Assembly (NCBI GenBank): GCA_018697195.1
Contig: JAGMWU010000041.1
Span: forward strand, 114,754 to 178,753
DNA from: Certhia americana
Lineage: Eukaryota > Chordata > Aves > Passeriformes > Certhiidae
DNA length: 64,000 nucleotides
Direction of reading: 5' to 3'
Below are positions 49,490 through 63,073 of this stretch, piece after piece. The notes below the pieces were generated by a model, which saw only the letters and a list, made by a program, of their open reading frames with translations, searched no databases and had not been told where the DNA came from. The stretch's first letter is position 1; each line of letters opens with the position of its first letter. Both the position numbers and the translations under genes were made by a program.

Positions 49490-49860
49490 GTCCGGGAGCA
49501 CGTGCTCCGCCTGCTCGGAGTGCGGAGCGCAGGAATGTGCTCCCAGGGCGGGGGCAGGAGCGGGGACGCTGCCCCAGAGCACACGGATCTGCTGACCGGG
49601 GCTGGCAGCAGAGCGCACGGCGTGTGCCCGGCTGCAGCGCTCGGGGCTGCCATCAGCCCTGCCCAGCCGTGCCGCCCAAACGCTGCCAGGCTCCGTCACA
49701 GCATCCCTCGGCCCGGGATGACGCCGCTCAGCGCCCGCACACCTTCAGAAATTGCCGCCTGATGGCCGAGGACACCAAGGGCCAGCGGGATGCCGAGCAC
49801 GCCCTGTGCCATGCCTCCTCCCCGTGCTACCCGGGCTGTCATCGCACCGAGCCTCTCAGG
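49490..49860. promoter_or_regulatory. Isolated CpG island, candidate promoter
   Basis: I count about 37 CpG in 370 bp at roughly two-thirds GC (observed/expected near 0.9), in sharp contrast to AT-richer flanks. Its left edge holds a perfect 14-bp palindrome, GGAGCACGTGCTCC (49495-49508), whose centre CACGTG is a canonical E-box of the USF/MYC type. No recognised coding exon starts here. The frames 49537-49962 (+) and 49653-49369 (-) are open but match no family known to me. It could start a long non-coding RNA, be a distal regulatory island, or be the first exon of an unrecognised gene. Confidence 0.75.
49495..49508. promoter_or_regulatory. Palindromic E-box at the edge of the CpG island
   Basis: A perfectly self-complementary 14-mer with CACGTG at 49499-49504. 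The length of the palindrome beyond the 6-bp core is more than a typical E-box requires. Confidence 0.6.
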
Positions 49861-52800
49861 AAACATTTTATAGTGGGCACTCCTGAAATGCTTTTCCTCA
49901 CTGCCAACCCCGTGTACGTTCTGTACCATCTGAAAATCAAACCGGGCCTATTGCATCAGTGACAAAGACAAGGCAACCAGTTAGGCTCTGCACAACCGTT
50001 CTGAAGGGATACTGGGACTGAGAAGTTGAATTTTGCTCACACTTCAGCTACAGGTCCGACAGGAATCTGTATTCCCCAATAGGGGACATTTTTTTTAGCC
50101 ATTTTTTCGCAGAATGCCTTTGGAGTATTAGAAAGAAGCATTCTTTGTAATTTACTATAGTAAGTTTGCCATGGAAACTTACTAAGGATGGAACCCCCAA
50201 GTTTCTTCCTCTGAACAATAAAAGTCAGTTCTCACTTGAGTGCTTCAGAAACTGACACAACAGATCTGACTTGGCCTCTGGACTCCATGGGAGGGAATCC
50301 CACAGTTTTACCTACAATGTTTTCCCTAGAGCTGGAAACAGCGACAGCAGCACAGCCCTCCTTGCACAGTGTCAGATGTTGTCCTGAGATTGGCTGGAGT
50401 TTCTAATACTTCTGTGTTCTGAGTCTCCAGACTGGAGGAATCAGAAAATGGTAGCTGGGTAATTATATAGAGCAGTGTCACATGTACTGCCTGTCACCAA
50501 TGCTTAGTGCAGAACAAACCTTCTTCTGCAGAGAAAACCTTCCACCTCAATTCCCACGGGGAAGTGACAAACACACCCTGTCACAACCGCAGTAGCCCAA
50601 GATAAACTCTCCAGCCAGGAGTCTCAGCCAAACCAAGCAGGACACTGCAATTCTTTATAACCTGACAATTATTCTTCCCTGATAATTAGGGGCTTGGGAA
50701 GAGGCAGGATGCTTTCCCTTTCAGGGATATTTGATCCATGTCCAGCTGTGGTGCTGCGTTACAGAACCAGTGGCTGCACTGGTCCAGAGTGCTCTCACCA
50801 TGGGAGGAGATGGGACTATTCATGAGGAACCAATTAGAAACAAACAAGTGACAAGTGGGATTGAAGAGAGACAGAGATGCTGTCTCCAGATCCTGCTTTT
50901 CTCAAAAAGTTCAGAATTCCTTTCACAAACTGTAATGTAGCCCTCCAATAATATTCTCCGGGGGTAACAAACCCAAAATACCAAAACTCACTAGCTTTTA
51001 CAGAGAAGCAGCAACCTCTGGAGGAACAGGAACCTCCTTTTGGGAGCATCTCCTTTCGGAGCTGTTTGTGACCTGACACCGGAGTGTCAGGAACACGCTC
51101 GTTGCTCCTAGCCAGGGTGAGCTGGGGAGACAGATGCTGCAGAGCTGAGCTCTGCCTGAACTGCCTCAAACAGGACATCCCCTAAACACCTGGCACCTAA
51201 TAAAATGCAGCAGAGAATTACAGGTGCATTTCTGGAAATCACTGGAAACTGCTTGTTGTTAAGTTATTTGAGCCTGCATCAAAATGCTAAATGAAAAAAA
51301 AATTCCTTAACTACTCCATTTTTCCAAGTGAACAGAAACCTTCTGGGGTGGGAGGGGAAGGGGCAAAGCAAACCAGACATTTTGAGCTGTACAAGTGAGC
51401 AAACAAACAGGATGAAACTGAGGGAAGAGCAGTCAAGTTAGGGCCATGCTTCCTCAGCCATAAATTACACAACAGGAAAACATGTTATCGGCCAGAGTGA
51501 GGGCAGAGGAAAACAGCCCCCAAAAAATGCATCCCTGCACAAAACAAAGCTCATCCCACCAGAGCTCTCAGTGGAGAGGGATAGTAAAAAGCCACAAAAC
51601 TTTGGGATGAGTGCAATTTCCAGCAGGGCCCCAGCTACTTTTCAAAGACTTGAGATTCATTCTGTGAAACTCTTCAAGCTCACAGCAGAGCTGTCAGGAA
51701 AGCTGGATTCCCCTTCTGCAGGTGCAATTTTACAGATGGAAAATGAATTCCAGATGCAAAGCAGAGTACTAGTCCATCTCCAGAACATGAACTGTGAGTG
51801 ACGTTCACTTGCTGAAATTCCCCCCTGCAGTTCAGCTGTGGGTTAACACGGAGGGAGCCCTCTCCTCAAAACCTCTGCCACATACACAGTGACACAGGGG
51901 GCACGCTGCAATGAACCTGCACCTCGGCCTTGGGCAAAGGATTTCAGGCATATAATTCATGTAGGCCGATTATTTGTGGTAGGTAAAAATACTTCCTCAG
52001 TTCTAAATTTAATGTAAAGAGAACAACAAACAACTGGAAATGCAGAAAGGTCTTCTGTGTACTTGGCAAATATGCAATTTAGAAAGAGTATAAAAATCTT
52101 TGGGGATGTCAAACTCTTCAAAATTCTGGATAATCACATTTCCAAATTCTTTCCCCACACCCCACACACACACCCCCCTGTACGCACAGCACTGGAATCT
52201 GAGGCAAGCTGAAGGTACAGAACTTCTGCAGAAGCAATCAAATGTCCTAGCTGGCCCTAAAGCAGTGCACTGAGCAGAGGAAGTGTTCTGCCTGGGAACA
52301 GTGCAGTTAATCTGCACCATTACTCCACAGTCAGCACTTGCTGAATGGCTGCCCGGCTGGAGGCCTGGGATCCCAGGCATGGATACACAGAGCACCTGGG
52401 CAGACACATCCCCTGAGGCTGCATGTCCCAAACAAGTGCCCAGCAGTCACAGCCCTGTGAAGCTCTACGCTCAGCCATGGACAAACATGTCCTCTTACAG
52501 CTTAAACTTGTCTATTTAACTTTTCACAAGATGAAAGAGGAAATGATGAGGAAAAATTCCTTAGCAGTGCTCCTAACTGCCAGAGTAAATACAACCCAAC
52601 TTAGTTTTACATATGGAACACTACCAAAAAGACAGATAAATCTCTCTAACCAGGGTCTTTATCTGCTGCTGTCTGATAATGAATGAGAGTTGGCAGCAAT
52701 AACAACTCCCTGCGACTCGTGAAGCTTCACTTGCCATAATCTGTGGTGCTCTGGAAAGCAGAAGGATGCTCTGAGGAGAGTCAGGCTTAGAAATGACTGC

Positions 52801-55800
52801 TGTGCCATGGAGAAACAGATCCCAAGTTGCCCACAACAGTGCTTTTCCTGTAAGACAGCTGTTTGCCCTGAGCATTGCAAGGAGTAAGGAGACACACAGC
52901 CCCACTTCTGCCTGCATCTCCTTTTCTCGCCTGTTTAAATCTGCTCCTGTGCCAGCACATCCCAGCCCAGCTATGTCTGACCACATTCCCCCCACAGAAC
53001 AGAACACCCTGGGGTGGCAGGCACCACGTCCTGGCAGGACATTTCACCTCGGGCAGCAGATTCCAGGCAGAATAACCAACAACCACCCAGCAGCATCACC
53101 ACCCACACAGGCCACTGCCTACTGGCATTATAGATCGTGCACTCGGAAAAGTGGCAGCCTGGGCCTGGAGCTCCGGGAACTCTGTGGAACTCACTGTGTA
53201 CAGCCACCAAAACACAGCCTAGCCAAGAAGGTGGAAGAGAGAGGTGTACATTGCAATTACTGAGGCCTTTGAGCCCACCACCACAGCTACAAACCCAAGA
53301 TTTCTGCTAACAATTATTCACTCCATTAACCAGATAGCTTTGGTGCATGAAAGGAAGCCATATCAGCAAACCTCATGTTTCCTGGGCTGACTCTGTGCTG
53401 ATCAAAGAAGCCCAAGGGTAACACCACACCGCTTGACATTTTACAGTTTGAAAGCAGCATCTGTGTTATTTGAGGCATATTGTTGGGGGAAGATGTATAA
53501 AAACATCCTAGAAGATGGTTTTCATTCCCGTGAGCTGACTCTGTCGGTAACACAAGCCAAGGGTGGAGGGGGAGCAGTAGCATAAGCCTGTTCAATGAGT
53601 TTGCTGAAGATCAGAGAGCAGTTCCGCAAAAAGGTAGTAAAATTTTCATCTTCTGATTCTCATCCCCTTGCCCTCTCCTAGACCATGCTGCTTCCAATCC
53701 TTTGGAAATACCGTGTGCACCCATGGACCAACGACCCTTTTTGCCATCAGAAATGTCCACAAGGTCTGACAGGCAGTGTAGTTTTTAGGCATAATAAAAA
53801 GAAAAGCAGCATTTTTCGTGTGCTGTCCCACTGAGCAGTACCCCAACCCAATTACAGTGGCACTTAACAGGTGGCACACTGTTTTTTCAACTTTTCTGGG
53901 AAATGGCAGCTGTGCCATCTAGAGCTGTCTGTGCCTCGCCGTGCCAGGACAGTAAAGCCAAGGCTGCTGTGAAGCACGGGTGCACCTTGGGCCCACCTGG
54001 ATCAGGACAGTGCAAAAGCTGTGTGCCTTGTAGCGCCCGCAGAGAACCACCAAAGGCCCCAAGGGAGAGAGACCACGGGTGTTTCCAGCACTTGCACCAC
54101 GTGCTGGCTGCCTGAGGGCTTGAAAAGCCCAGGGAATGCTTCCCCCAGAGCCACTAACACCTGCCATCTCCTACAGAGCAGCCACAGCCTCTCTTCACAC
54201 ACAGGAGACTAATGCTGGAATCTCCACAGCCCAAGCACGTGAGTCTGAAAAAGGCTAAAGGGAAAGTTCTGCTTCCCTAAAACGCAGGTACACTCTTTCC
54301 AAAGCACACCCAGCCAATTAAAAGCAATTTTCAAAAATTTCCTAGCCCTATTTCTGGCTTAAAAAAAAAAAAAGAAAATTGAAACACAGAACCCCAGTTT
54401 TTAACTGGCATTAACAGGATCAGCATGGAACCCTGAATAGTTGCCATCAGTGACAGCAGAGCAGAATTCCACAGACACAAGTAGTAAAGTAGCAACTCTC
54501 ATTTTACAGCATTTCTGAAATGATACAGCAGATGTGCTGACTTTTAATGATGCAAATACTGAATAATGAGCCTTTATCTTGAGATAAAGGGAGAAAAAGT
54601 AGCATCAAATCAAAGCCAATATATGAAAATTGGGAGATTATTTTTAATAATTTGTAATTCTAAAGTAAAATGAGCAATTTAAGACACAATTTGCTTTCAG
54701 TGTAGCAATTTTCAAGGTAAAGCAATTTTTCAGGCTGCCATTGTGGCAACATTGATTGTGGGGCACGTTCAGCCTGAAGAAACTGCTGCTGTTCACAACA
54801 CGCACGGGACTGCAGCGACAGCGGACACTGCCTGCCCATGGTCTTGGGTTCCTGGGGAGAACCTGACACAATTGTCCCTATTCTCTGTTCAACTGCCCTT
54901 GCTACTTTTGCAAAGTGCTCCATTTTGCCAAGTATTCCCTAGACACACCTTTAAATCGACACTGGCAGATGTCTCAAACAAAACCTGCAAACCAACCTTC
55001 TCCCATACAGTTTCAACACCACTTGACTCTTGTCAGCACTGATGCTAGAAACCAAGTTTCAAAGCATGTTGTGCTGTTGCACCTTGGACCTGGCCTCTCT
55101 TTCCCTCTCTGCCCTGGCTCAGCTCAGGAGATCTCCTTGAAGGTCAGTGGTTCACAGCTTTTTGTCTGCTGGCAGCACAGTGCTAAAAGTAACCCAGAAC
55201 ACTCACGACAAATCAGGTGATTCCACAAGAGTCCAAATAAAATCCTGGTATCTCAGAAGGGAAAAGTGCCTCTCCTGTGCCAAGAAAGATCCTCAGCAGC
55301 AGCTCTGTTAACAGTATTGCCTTTTATTCTAAGTGAGCTCAGATGAAAAAGAAGGTGCAAAGCAGAAATTCCCCTGCTGCCGCTTGGAATGACAACACCA
55401 GACACACTCTGCAGGTATCTCAGGGTTTTCAAAGAGCCTGCAGGATCGCAGACAGGCTTTCTGCACAAAGCCAGAGCAACCAGGAACTGCAGCTGCTTTG
55501 GAAAGTACCTGCGTGCCTCAACCACAGCTCCGTGGGCTGCACTGTTTACAGTGCCTCTCCTGTCAGACACCTGGCGTCTGTAAACATGCCACTGACCAAG
55601 GCCACCTCAACAACTGGCCAGAGCTTCCCCCGCCAGCTGTAGCTCCTGTGTCTCAGAAGAGCCCTCATCCCGGACACGGGAACAGCGCTGGCACTCGGCC
55701 CACGCCCAGCTCCAGCACAGCCTCCCCAGCACAGACTGCCAACAGAAACCAGCACACAGAACCCCGCGTCTCGTGCTGCCGTGATCAAAAGGAGAATTCC

Positions 55801-58728
55801 ACATTTATTCCCACAAAAATCGCCTCCTCTGGTAAGGCTGGCAGACTGCCGAGTTTCACGGCTCCGTAACACCGAGGTAAGCAGCCAAGTGCCTGGACAT
55901 GCTCGGCAGGTACCAGTGGCCCGCCTCAGCCTCAGCATCTGCCTGCACAGCCCTGGCAGCGTGCTCCTCTTTTGGAGGCTCCCTCCTGGGCACCCCTTCC
56001 CGGGAAGCCCAGCAATGAGCAATTGGTTTTCCTTGTTATTTCGTTCATGCTGTTAAACCTGCTCACATCCTGAGAGACTGAGCACTGATAGTCTAAAACC
56101 AGAGAATTCTAGACTGATTTCTGACCAAACCAATATTAGTAAAAAGCAAACAGCCATTAAAACAGCAACTCCTGGGCCCACAGCCACCTTGGTGAGCCAA
56201 CAGCTGGGCACTGAGGCACCTGCAGCCCCTCACCACCCTCTGGAGACCCCAGCCCTCTTCCAAGCACCGGCTGCCCAACAACCCTGGTGGGAGCTCTGGC
56301 CGTGGGTATTGGCACAGGACCTTGTACCTGCTGACCTTTCAACCTAACCTCTGACCTGCCCTGTTCCTAACACAGGGACCACCAGCCTCAGGTGCACACC
56401 ACACTGCCACCTCAGCTCTGGCTCCCTGCCTTGGCAGAGGTGCTCCCGATGCCTGCTGCTCCCTGACACCTATGGGAAATCATCAAGGGGAATTTCCTAG
56501 GCTTGGAAGTAACCCAGTGTTAAAGATCCATTAACAGCTTTAAGCAATTCACCCAAGGTGAAAAGCAAAACCTGTGGCCGGATAGGAATAATTGTAGCTG
56601 AGCCTTTCCACAAGGCTCACATACATCTACCTCTGTGCCTCCCCACAGCTCCTGCACCACTCCAGTGCCTGCAGAGTTGCCGGATGCTCTAACCACAGCA
56701 GGCTGCATGGCCTCAGGATAATTACCCCAGAACAGTTTCATTTGACTTGAGACTGTGGATTGGAACGGGATCTGTGTATTTTGCTGTGCTCTTTTCCTAT
56801 TTCTGGTATGAGCTCCCTAAGCTCCATGTATAAACACATCATAGTTTGTGAATTTCTTAAACAACCAAGATGTGTCATTGCCACAACAAAAATCATTGGT
56901 CTGGTACCACCTGCTTCCCCCAGCAGCAGTTTATGTGGTTCTTTGAGAGAAAGGGTTTCAAACCTAAAAACTTTCCAGTACTAAAAGGCAAACTCTAAAC
57001 TTCCATCTGCACCTACGAATGCCACGACTTAAAGCTCTCAAAAGTAAATCAACTCAAAAGTAAAGCCTCAAAGCAGGTAGCAGCAGAAACTGCATATTCA
57101 GGTGAGCATGCTGAGACACAAGTCCCATTGGCATCTCAGTTCCCATCCTGGAGAGGCTTTCCCTAAGCACAGAGACTCATCAGCCACCATGCAGCAGGTT
57201 CTCCCCTCTTGATATGCTGCCAAATGGGGAATTCCAGGGGCTGTGAGAGAGGGGTGGAACAGTGGGGCAGTGGTGTACCCTTGGCAGGCTGCACAGCAGG
57301 GAATAGTTCCTGGCCTCTGCAGGTTCCTAAGTGAGTAATGGGACCAAGCAGCCCAAACCCCCTTATTTTCCAGCCGATAGCAGCTGTCTTGCTGAAATTA
57401 ATTTGCTGCCTCACTCCCCCTCAGCCAAGAATCCAGCATAAGCATCTTTCAAACCTGCAGTTTTTACTTTCCTCGCTTAAAGAACGCAGTATTTGATGAA
57501 ATACTACATTGTGTAAACAAAAGCCTTATCCCTAGCTATTAAATGTAAAGTCACTTGTTTTGTTAAAGACATACCAAAGCCAAGTCCAAAGTCCCCAGAT
57601 AGGCCTGCAGGATACTCAAAGCGATTAACCCCTCTGTCAGAGTGCCCTGACCTCCAGATGGATCAGGGATTTTCTACAAGTGTTTCTTCAGAGACTCTGG
57701 CAGCACTAACAGTCTATTCCCACCTGCAGCAGTGCAGGTGCTGCCCATCCTGGGACCAGTGCAGGCTGGACACCGGGACAATAAAAGGTCCCTCCAGACT
57801 GGGTCACTTATCTCAGTGCTGACCACAGCTATTTTCACAAGCCTCTTTTTAAGGTCGTTTAGAGGCAAACTCTGGCTGCAGCCCCCAGCACGGTCGTTTT
57901 GAAATGTGTATTAAAGGGATTATTCAGGAAACCTGAAAGAGCCCTCAGAAACTGAACATTAAGGCCCAAAATCCTTCTCCAAACACCAATACTGCAAAGC
58001 ATGTAAGAGAGAAATCCTGGACTCTCCCTCTGGAGAAAGAATCGCTGAAAAGTGTGTTAACTGCATTTCTGACTGAGGAAATGCTGATGTTCACACTGCT
58101 CCAGAGCATAAGGCAGCAATGTTTTCATGCTCAAAACATGTAACCTCAAACTCTAATCTGTGCAGGTAACAGGGCAAGGGGACCACACCTTCAAACAATA
58201 CAAATCAGCAAAGCTTCTGGGCAACAGCTTCCAGTCCTACATATATTTGCAAGTACAATGTGAGCTACAAAACCACGCTTGTATCCCTCTTCTGCTGGGC
58301 TGACCCCACAGGCAGTGAGGTGCAGGTCTGAAAACACGTTTACCATCTTCCCCTCCCCTTCTCACACGAGCATCTGACCTGGCAGAAGGCACTCATTTTG
58401 AGAATCCTTCCATAATATTTGTGTGCAGGAGGTGCAATTCCATATTTTGGCAATGTGTCCTGCCTCATACAAATGTCTGGTCTGCAGGAGAACAATGTAG
58501 AAAAAAGAAGTTTGGCTCTGAAATCAGACTTCAGCTCAGCAGTAGTCAGACCATGTAAGCCCCAAAAGCCTCCACAGCCAAGACCAGGGAAATCTGGTTT
58601 CTGTGTCTGCTTAGACTTCTAAATTAAAAAATGTATTTGCAAAGCAGTCATGGTGGAACTACACAAGAAGTGCTTTTCACTACAGTTTCAAACAGCAACA
58701 CTGACTCAAAAAGAGGGGGAAATAAGTT

Positions 58729-58758
58729 AAAAAAAAAAAAAAAAAGAAAGAGAGAGAG
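58729..58758. repeat. Poly-A run followed by GA-rich tail
   Basis: A17 followed by GAAAGAGAGAGAG. Simple sequence. Confidence 0.9.
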
Positions 58759-61700
58759 CTGTCATCAAAACCTTAGGAATTATATGGAAAACATATTTCT
58801 GAAGTAACACATTTCTTACCATTCTATGCAGCTGAGAATGGCTTTCAAGGAAGGTGTTTTGCTCTAGCTAGTGACCACATGGAAATGCCAGCAACCCAAC
58901 TCTACTGTTCATAGGTGAAGCTGGTGCACTTGCTATTAGCCATTTCTATCTTCAAACAGCAATTAAATACCGTTCTCATCCTGCAAAGAATAATTTACTC
59001 ACCCAGCCAGCAAGCAGAAACTGGCAACTACACTGTACACCTGTTATTATGCATTACAATGAAATTAAAGTATTTAGAGAATTTGGCAAGGCTGTGCTGC
59101 TCAAATTATGGTGATGGTTCTAACTGCAAACATGCAGATGAGTGCTGCTCCTGCCTGCTAGCAAAATACTGCTGCACAAAGAACTGCTGGTGTCCAGCAG
59201 CTGGCCTTTCAAGATGAGTCTCCACAAACATGCCCTCTGTGACACCTGCTCAGGTGGCACGGGCGCCAGGCTCTGGTGCTGCAGCAGGAGCAGCAGGGAA
59301 GGGGCCCAGGAACGGCCCCGCACAAGCGGTGACCTCCTTGGGGGAAGTGCAGAGCACTATTTATTCAGGTGCAATAATACAAATCTTTGTGGGTTGTTCC
59401 GCAGTGATAAAACGAAGAGGATTCCAAAGAATGCGTTCCCTGTGTGACTTCCCGAGCCCCACTGTAAGCACACCGTGTTTGCAATATCTAGCGATGGCCA
59501 GAAGCAAAATTATTGTCATCTGGGGCCTCCGAGTGCAGAACTCGAGCAGCTTTTCAAACTGGGAATGTTTTATGGTGCTGCAGAGTGTAACTGGGACATG
59601 GGGAATAACATAGGGACCCGGTGGAGATAAGCTTTTGCTCCCCCAGGCGTCATTTCAGCTGTCCTAACCTTTTCATGTAAAAATAAACAGGACAAGCCTG
59701 CAATAAAAGGCAATTTATGTGCTGTAGCTGCACCATGAAAGCCTAGGGAGCTGGAGGCATCCCAGCACGGTCAGTGACCTGAGCTTGTGCCATTAATTAC
59801 TGGTTTTGTTCAAGATGAGAGAATTTTATGCTCAGTATGAAACATGACCAGCAGAGGTGGAAGCTAGAACTCCGTAATTTATGGAAATGCTTTCCTTACC
59901 ACATACAACAAAGTAGTGGAGACACCTCAGCACCAACTGTACCCAACCCCAGAAAACGTGTCCAAACGTGGGCTTCACACCCAGAGGCTTCGCCAGACAC
60001 TCACACCTGCGGCTACCAGTCTGCAATCGGTCACTCCTGAGGTCCTGGCGTGGCCACCCGGTGGCAGCTCAGTGTTAGCAGGTCACTGCAACCTCATCCA
60101 CACAGCCAGTAACATCCTCGTCCCAGGGTTTGCAAAAGTAAACATCTGAAGGACCCGTGATTTCCAGATTGGATCTATCAACTGATGATCCCTGACAATT
60201 TCCAGGGAAACTTATCTTTGGTAATCTTTGGCAGTTTCTCTCTCAATCCATGGGAGATAGGTGCTGGATGCAGGTAAGCTGCTGTGCTACACCTGGCCTG
60301 TTTCAGGGGCAAGGTGAACTCAGGCCGTGACTCAAGTCAAGTTGCCATCCTGAAGAAAAAACGTAAAAGAAAACCTCTATAGAATCTATGTAAAAACACT
60401 CCTAAAAGACATTTTCCTGCTTGTCTATATGAATCTGCCTTTTGCCTGTCAGCAACAGCTCTGCTGCATTTCTAAATAACCCTGCAGTTCAGGCACAATT
60501 ATAGATCCTGATGAGCAGGAAAACTGCAGAGGCATGGGACACAGCAGAACACCACGATCCTCGTGCTTGAGATGAAGCTTGAAGAAAAGCTGTCAGAAGC
60601 ACTGGATGTTCCTTTATAAAACCCAAGCTGGAAGCTTTTAAGAAAACTTAAGCCTTGCCTCATTTTCTTGATGGCTTGACAGAGGTAAGGGCATTGGAAG
60701 AAGAGCGCAGAGGATCACTCTGCTATATGGAATACTAAGGAATTCATGTCTTTCTATCACCAGGAAGTTTTCTAATTTTACTTGCTCCGCTATCATTCTA
60801 GATCACCAACACTAACATGAGTGGGTACCATCAGCATGAGGCTGGCAGCAGGTAGCCTTCTGTGACAAAGATTCCTCTGGTGTCCCTCAGGCAAAAGGAA
60901 GAGTTTGGAAAATTATACCTACGATGTTCCCGCTGGAGTCTGAGTTCAGCCATCCTATACAAAAGACTAAAGCAAAAGAACAGAAGTAACAGGGAACTGA
61001 TATGCCAAACTTAAAAATGCACTTCTGTTCTGACCCATTTCAGTGAATTGCTTCTAATAGAACAAGATGGCTCTGGGAAACAAAACATTGGTTTCCATTG
61101 GGAAAGAAGAAAAGTAGGTCCAAACTCCAATTCTAGAGTGGTCAAAAAATCCCAAAAGAAACAAGACTGAAACAAAACTCTCTCTTTCATTTAGACTGAT
61201 TGGTCCCCTGTATGAGAAACAAGTTCATTATCAGACAGCAATTGTGTGTACACAGCGAAGGCACCTGGCAAGATCAACTCTGCTGAAAAACCCCACAACA
61301 AAGCAGGTTTCAGAACAGAAGAACCTGTGTACACATCTCACTGTGCAAACCAGACAGACACTAGGAAAAGATGACAAGAGTTGTTTGATATGAATCCAAG
61401 ATAGAGACGTTTTGACAAAGCTGTCTGGTAAGAGCTCACCTGTCCCACTACATAGTCTTTATTTCTTTCAAATCTAGAGCATTTAGGAGGAAAATGTTAG
61501 AGAGATCAAGAAAGCAATGGAGCTGGCAGAAAGCGGGTATGATGGTTCCATAGCAGTACTGGCCCAGGTAGAAGGTGCTTTCTCCACATCTGGCTACCTG
61601 AGGAGGGCTAAATCACAAAGCTGAAACACCCTCCTGTTGATGGTTTGAATAAACAGACCTCACATTTAGCTGGACACATATTATGTCTCCATTAAGTGCA

Positions 61701-63042
61701 CTGGGCCATATAAGCTAGTTAAAAGTACTTGTATTACCAGCTCTCACACCACTGTTCAGTTTTTAGTTCTTTCAATATTCACGTTGAGCACACTGCACAG
61801 AAATAAAACTGAAGATTTCACCTTATGAAAAGTACTTCCTTCTGCCTGTGGAAATGACAGCTTCCATACAATGGATCTTCTGCACCATAGGACAGCAAAA
61901 AGGGGACATGGGTTACAGCAATTCCATGCTCTCTTCTGGTCAAAGTGATTGCCAAACAGTAAAATCACAACTATTTTAAACAAGTCCTACACACACATCT
62001 GTGATTTGGTTAAGCACGCTATCAGCAGCTCAGTTCCAAACTACAGTAAGTGCTGTAACTCTGGTGACTGGGAAAGTCAGACCCATAATGGAAAGCAACA
62101 TTATATTTTAATCATTTCAGGCACCATAAGAGACTCCCCAGTGAGCAATGAAATGGGATCAATAAAATTTCGTGCAAGCATTAGAGCAGATCTTGATATT
62201 ATGCTACACAGCAGCAGCAAAAGCACATCCCTGGAACATACAAATATTATTGAGTCAGAGAAAAAGCAAAGATGAACAGAAACCTGAGAAGCAAAACACT
62301 CTCGATTTCAGGAGGTTAACACTGATTAAAAAAACTTCTTAATGAGGTTCAAACTCACAAGTATGCAAGACCTCCAAACCTGTTGTTAAGCCAAAAATCT
62401 AAGCAATCCAGGCAGTCTTCACGTGCGAAAACATTGTTCAGAACAGTCATGTTGGAGCCTCACTCTGGAATTCCTGTCAATAACCAGTCTGCAGGTTGAA
62501 TACTCTGATTCTCCCACTGCACCAGGAGGGACAGAACTGGCCAAACACACCAAACCTTGAACCTGACTGAAAACAGAAATGCCAGCCTGTGTAAGGCCTC
62601 CCTGGCCAATAGGGAGCACTCCCATCATGGAGCCTGCAGCCTCCCCAGCTCCTCTGACGCAGCCACACCAGTTTCAGGGCTCAAACCGATTTCAAAGCAT
62701 CGAGGTTCTGGGCTGGCCAAGTACACCAGAGGTAATGGCTCATTCAACATCATCATCTTATCCTACAGCACTGACACATCCAACCAAAGTACAGAAAATT
62801 CACCACGGAGCATGGCATAACCTAAATGTGTGACAGCTGGTCTTCTCCTCACTATCTCCATGAATCTGGAACATATTAGGGTTCCTGGACAGGCCATCCT
62901 GCCAGATGAAAGGTAACATGCAGCTCTCTCATGGAGCCTGCTGCCTCTTGCATGATGAAATTGAAGTAAATCACATCATGCAAATACTCAATTAATTTCC
63001 TGCTGTCTGAAGGCAAAAATAAGGTAGGCAAGAGAAAACATT

Positions 63043-63073
63043 TTATATATATGTAAATATATATATATATATA
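63043..63073. repeat. (AT)n microsatellite
   Basis: TATATATATG then AAATATATATATATATATA. Simple dinucleotide repeat with one short interruption. Confidence 0.9.

Noticed and set aside
61949..62275. 108-codon plus-strand frame in AT-richer sequence
   Set aside because: Open longer than typical for its composition but with no resemblance to any family I know and no supporting splice or promoter signals.
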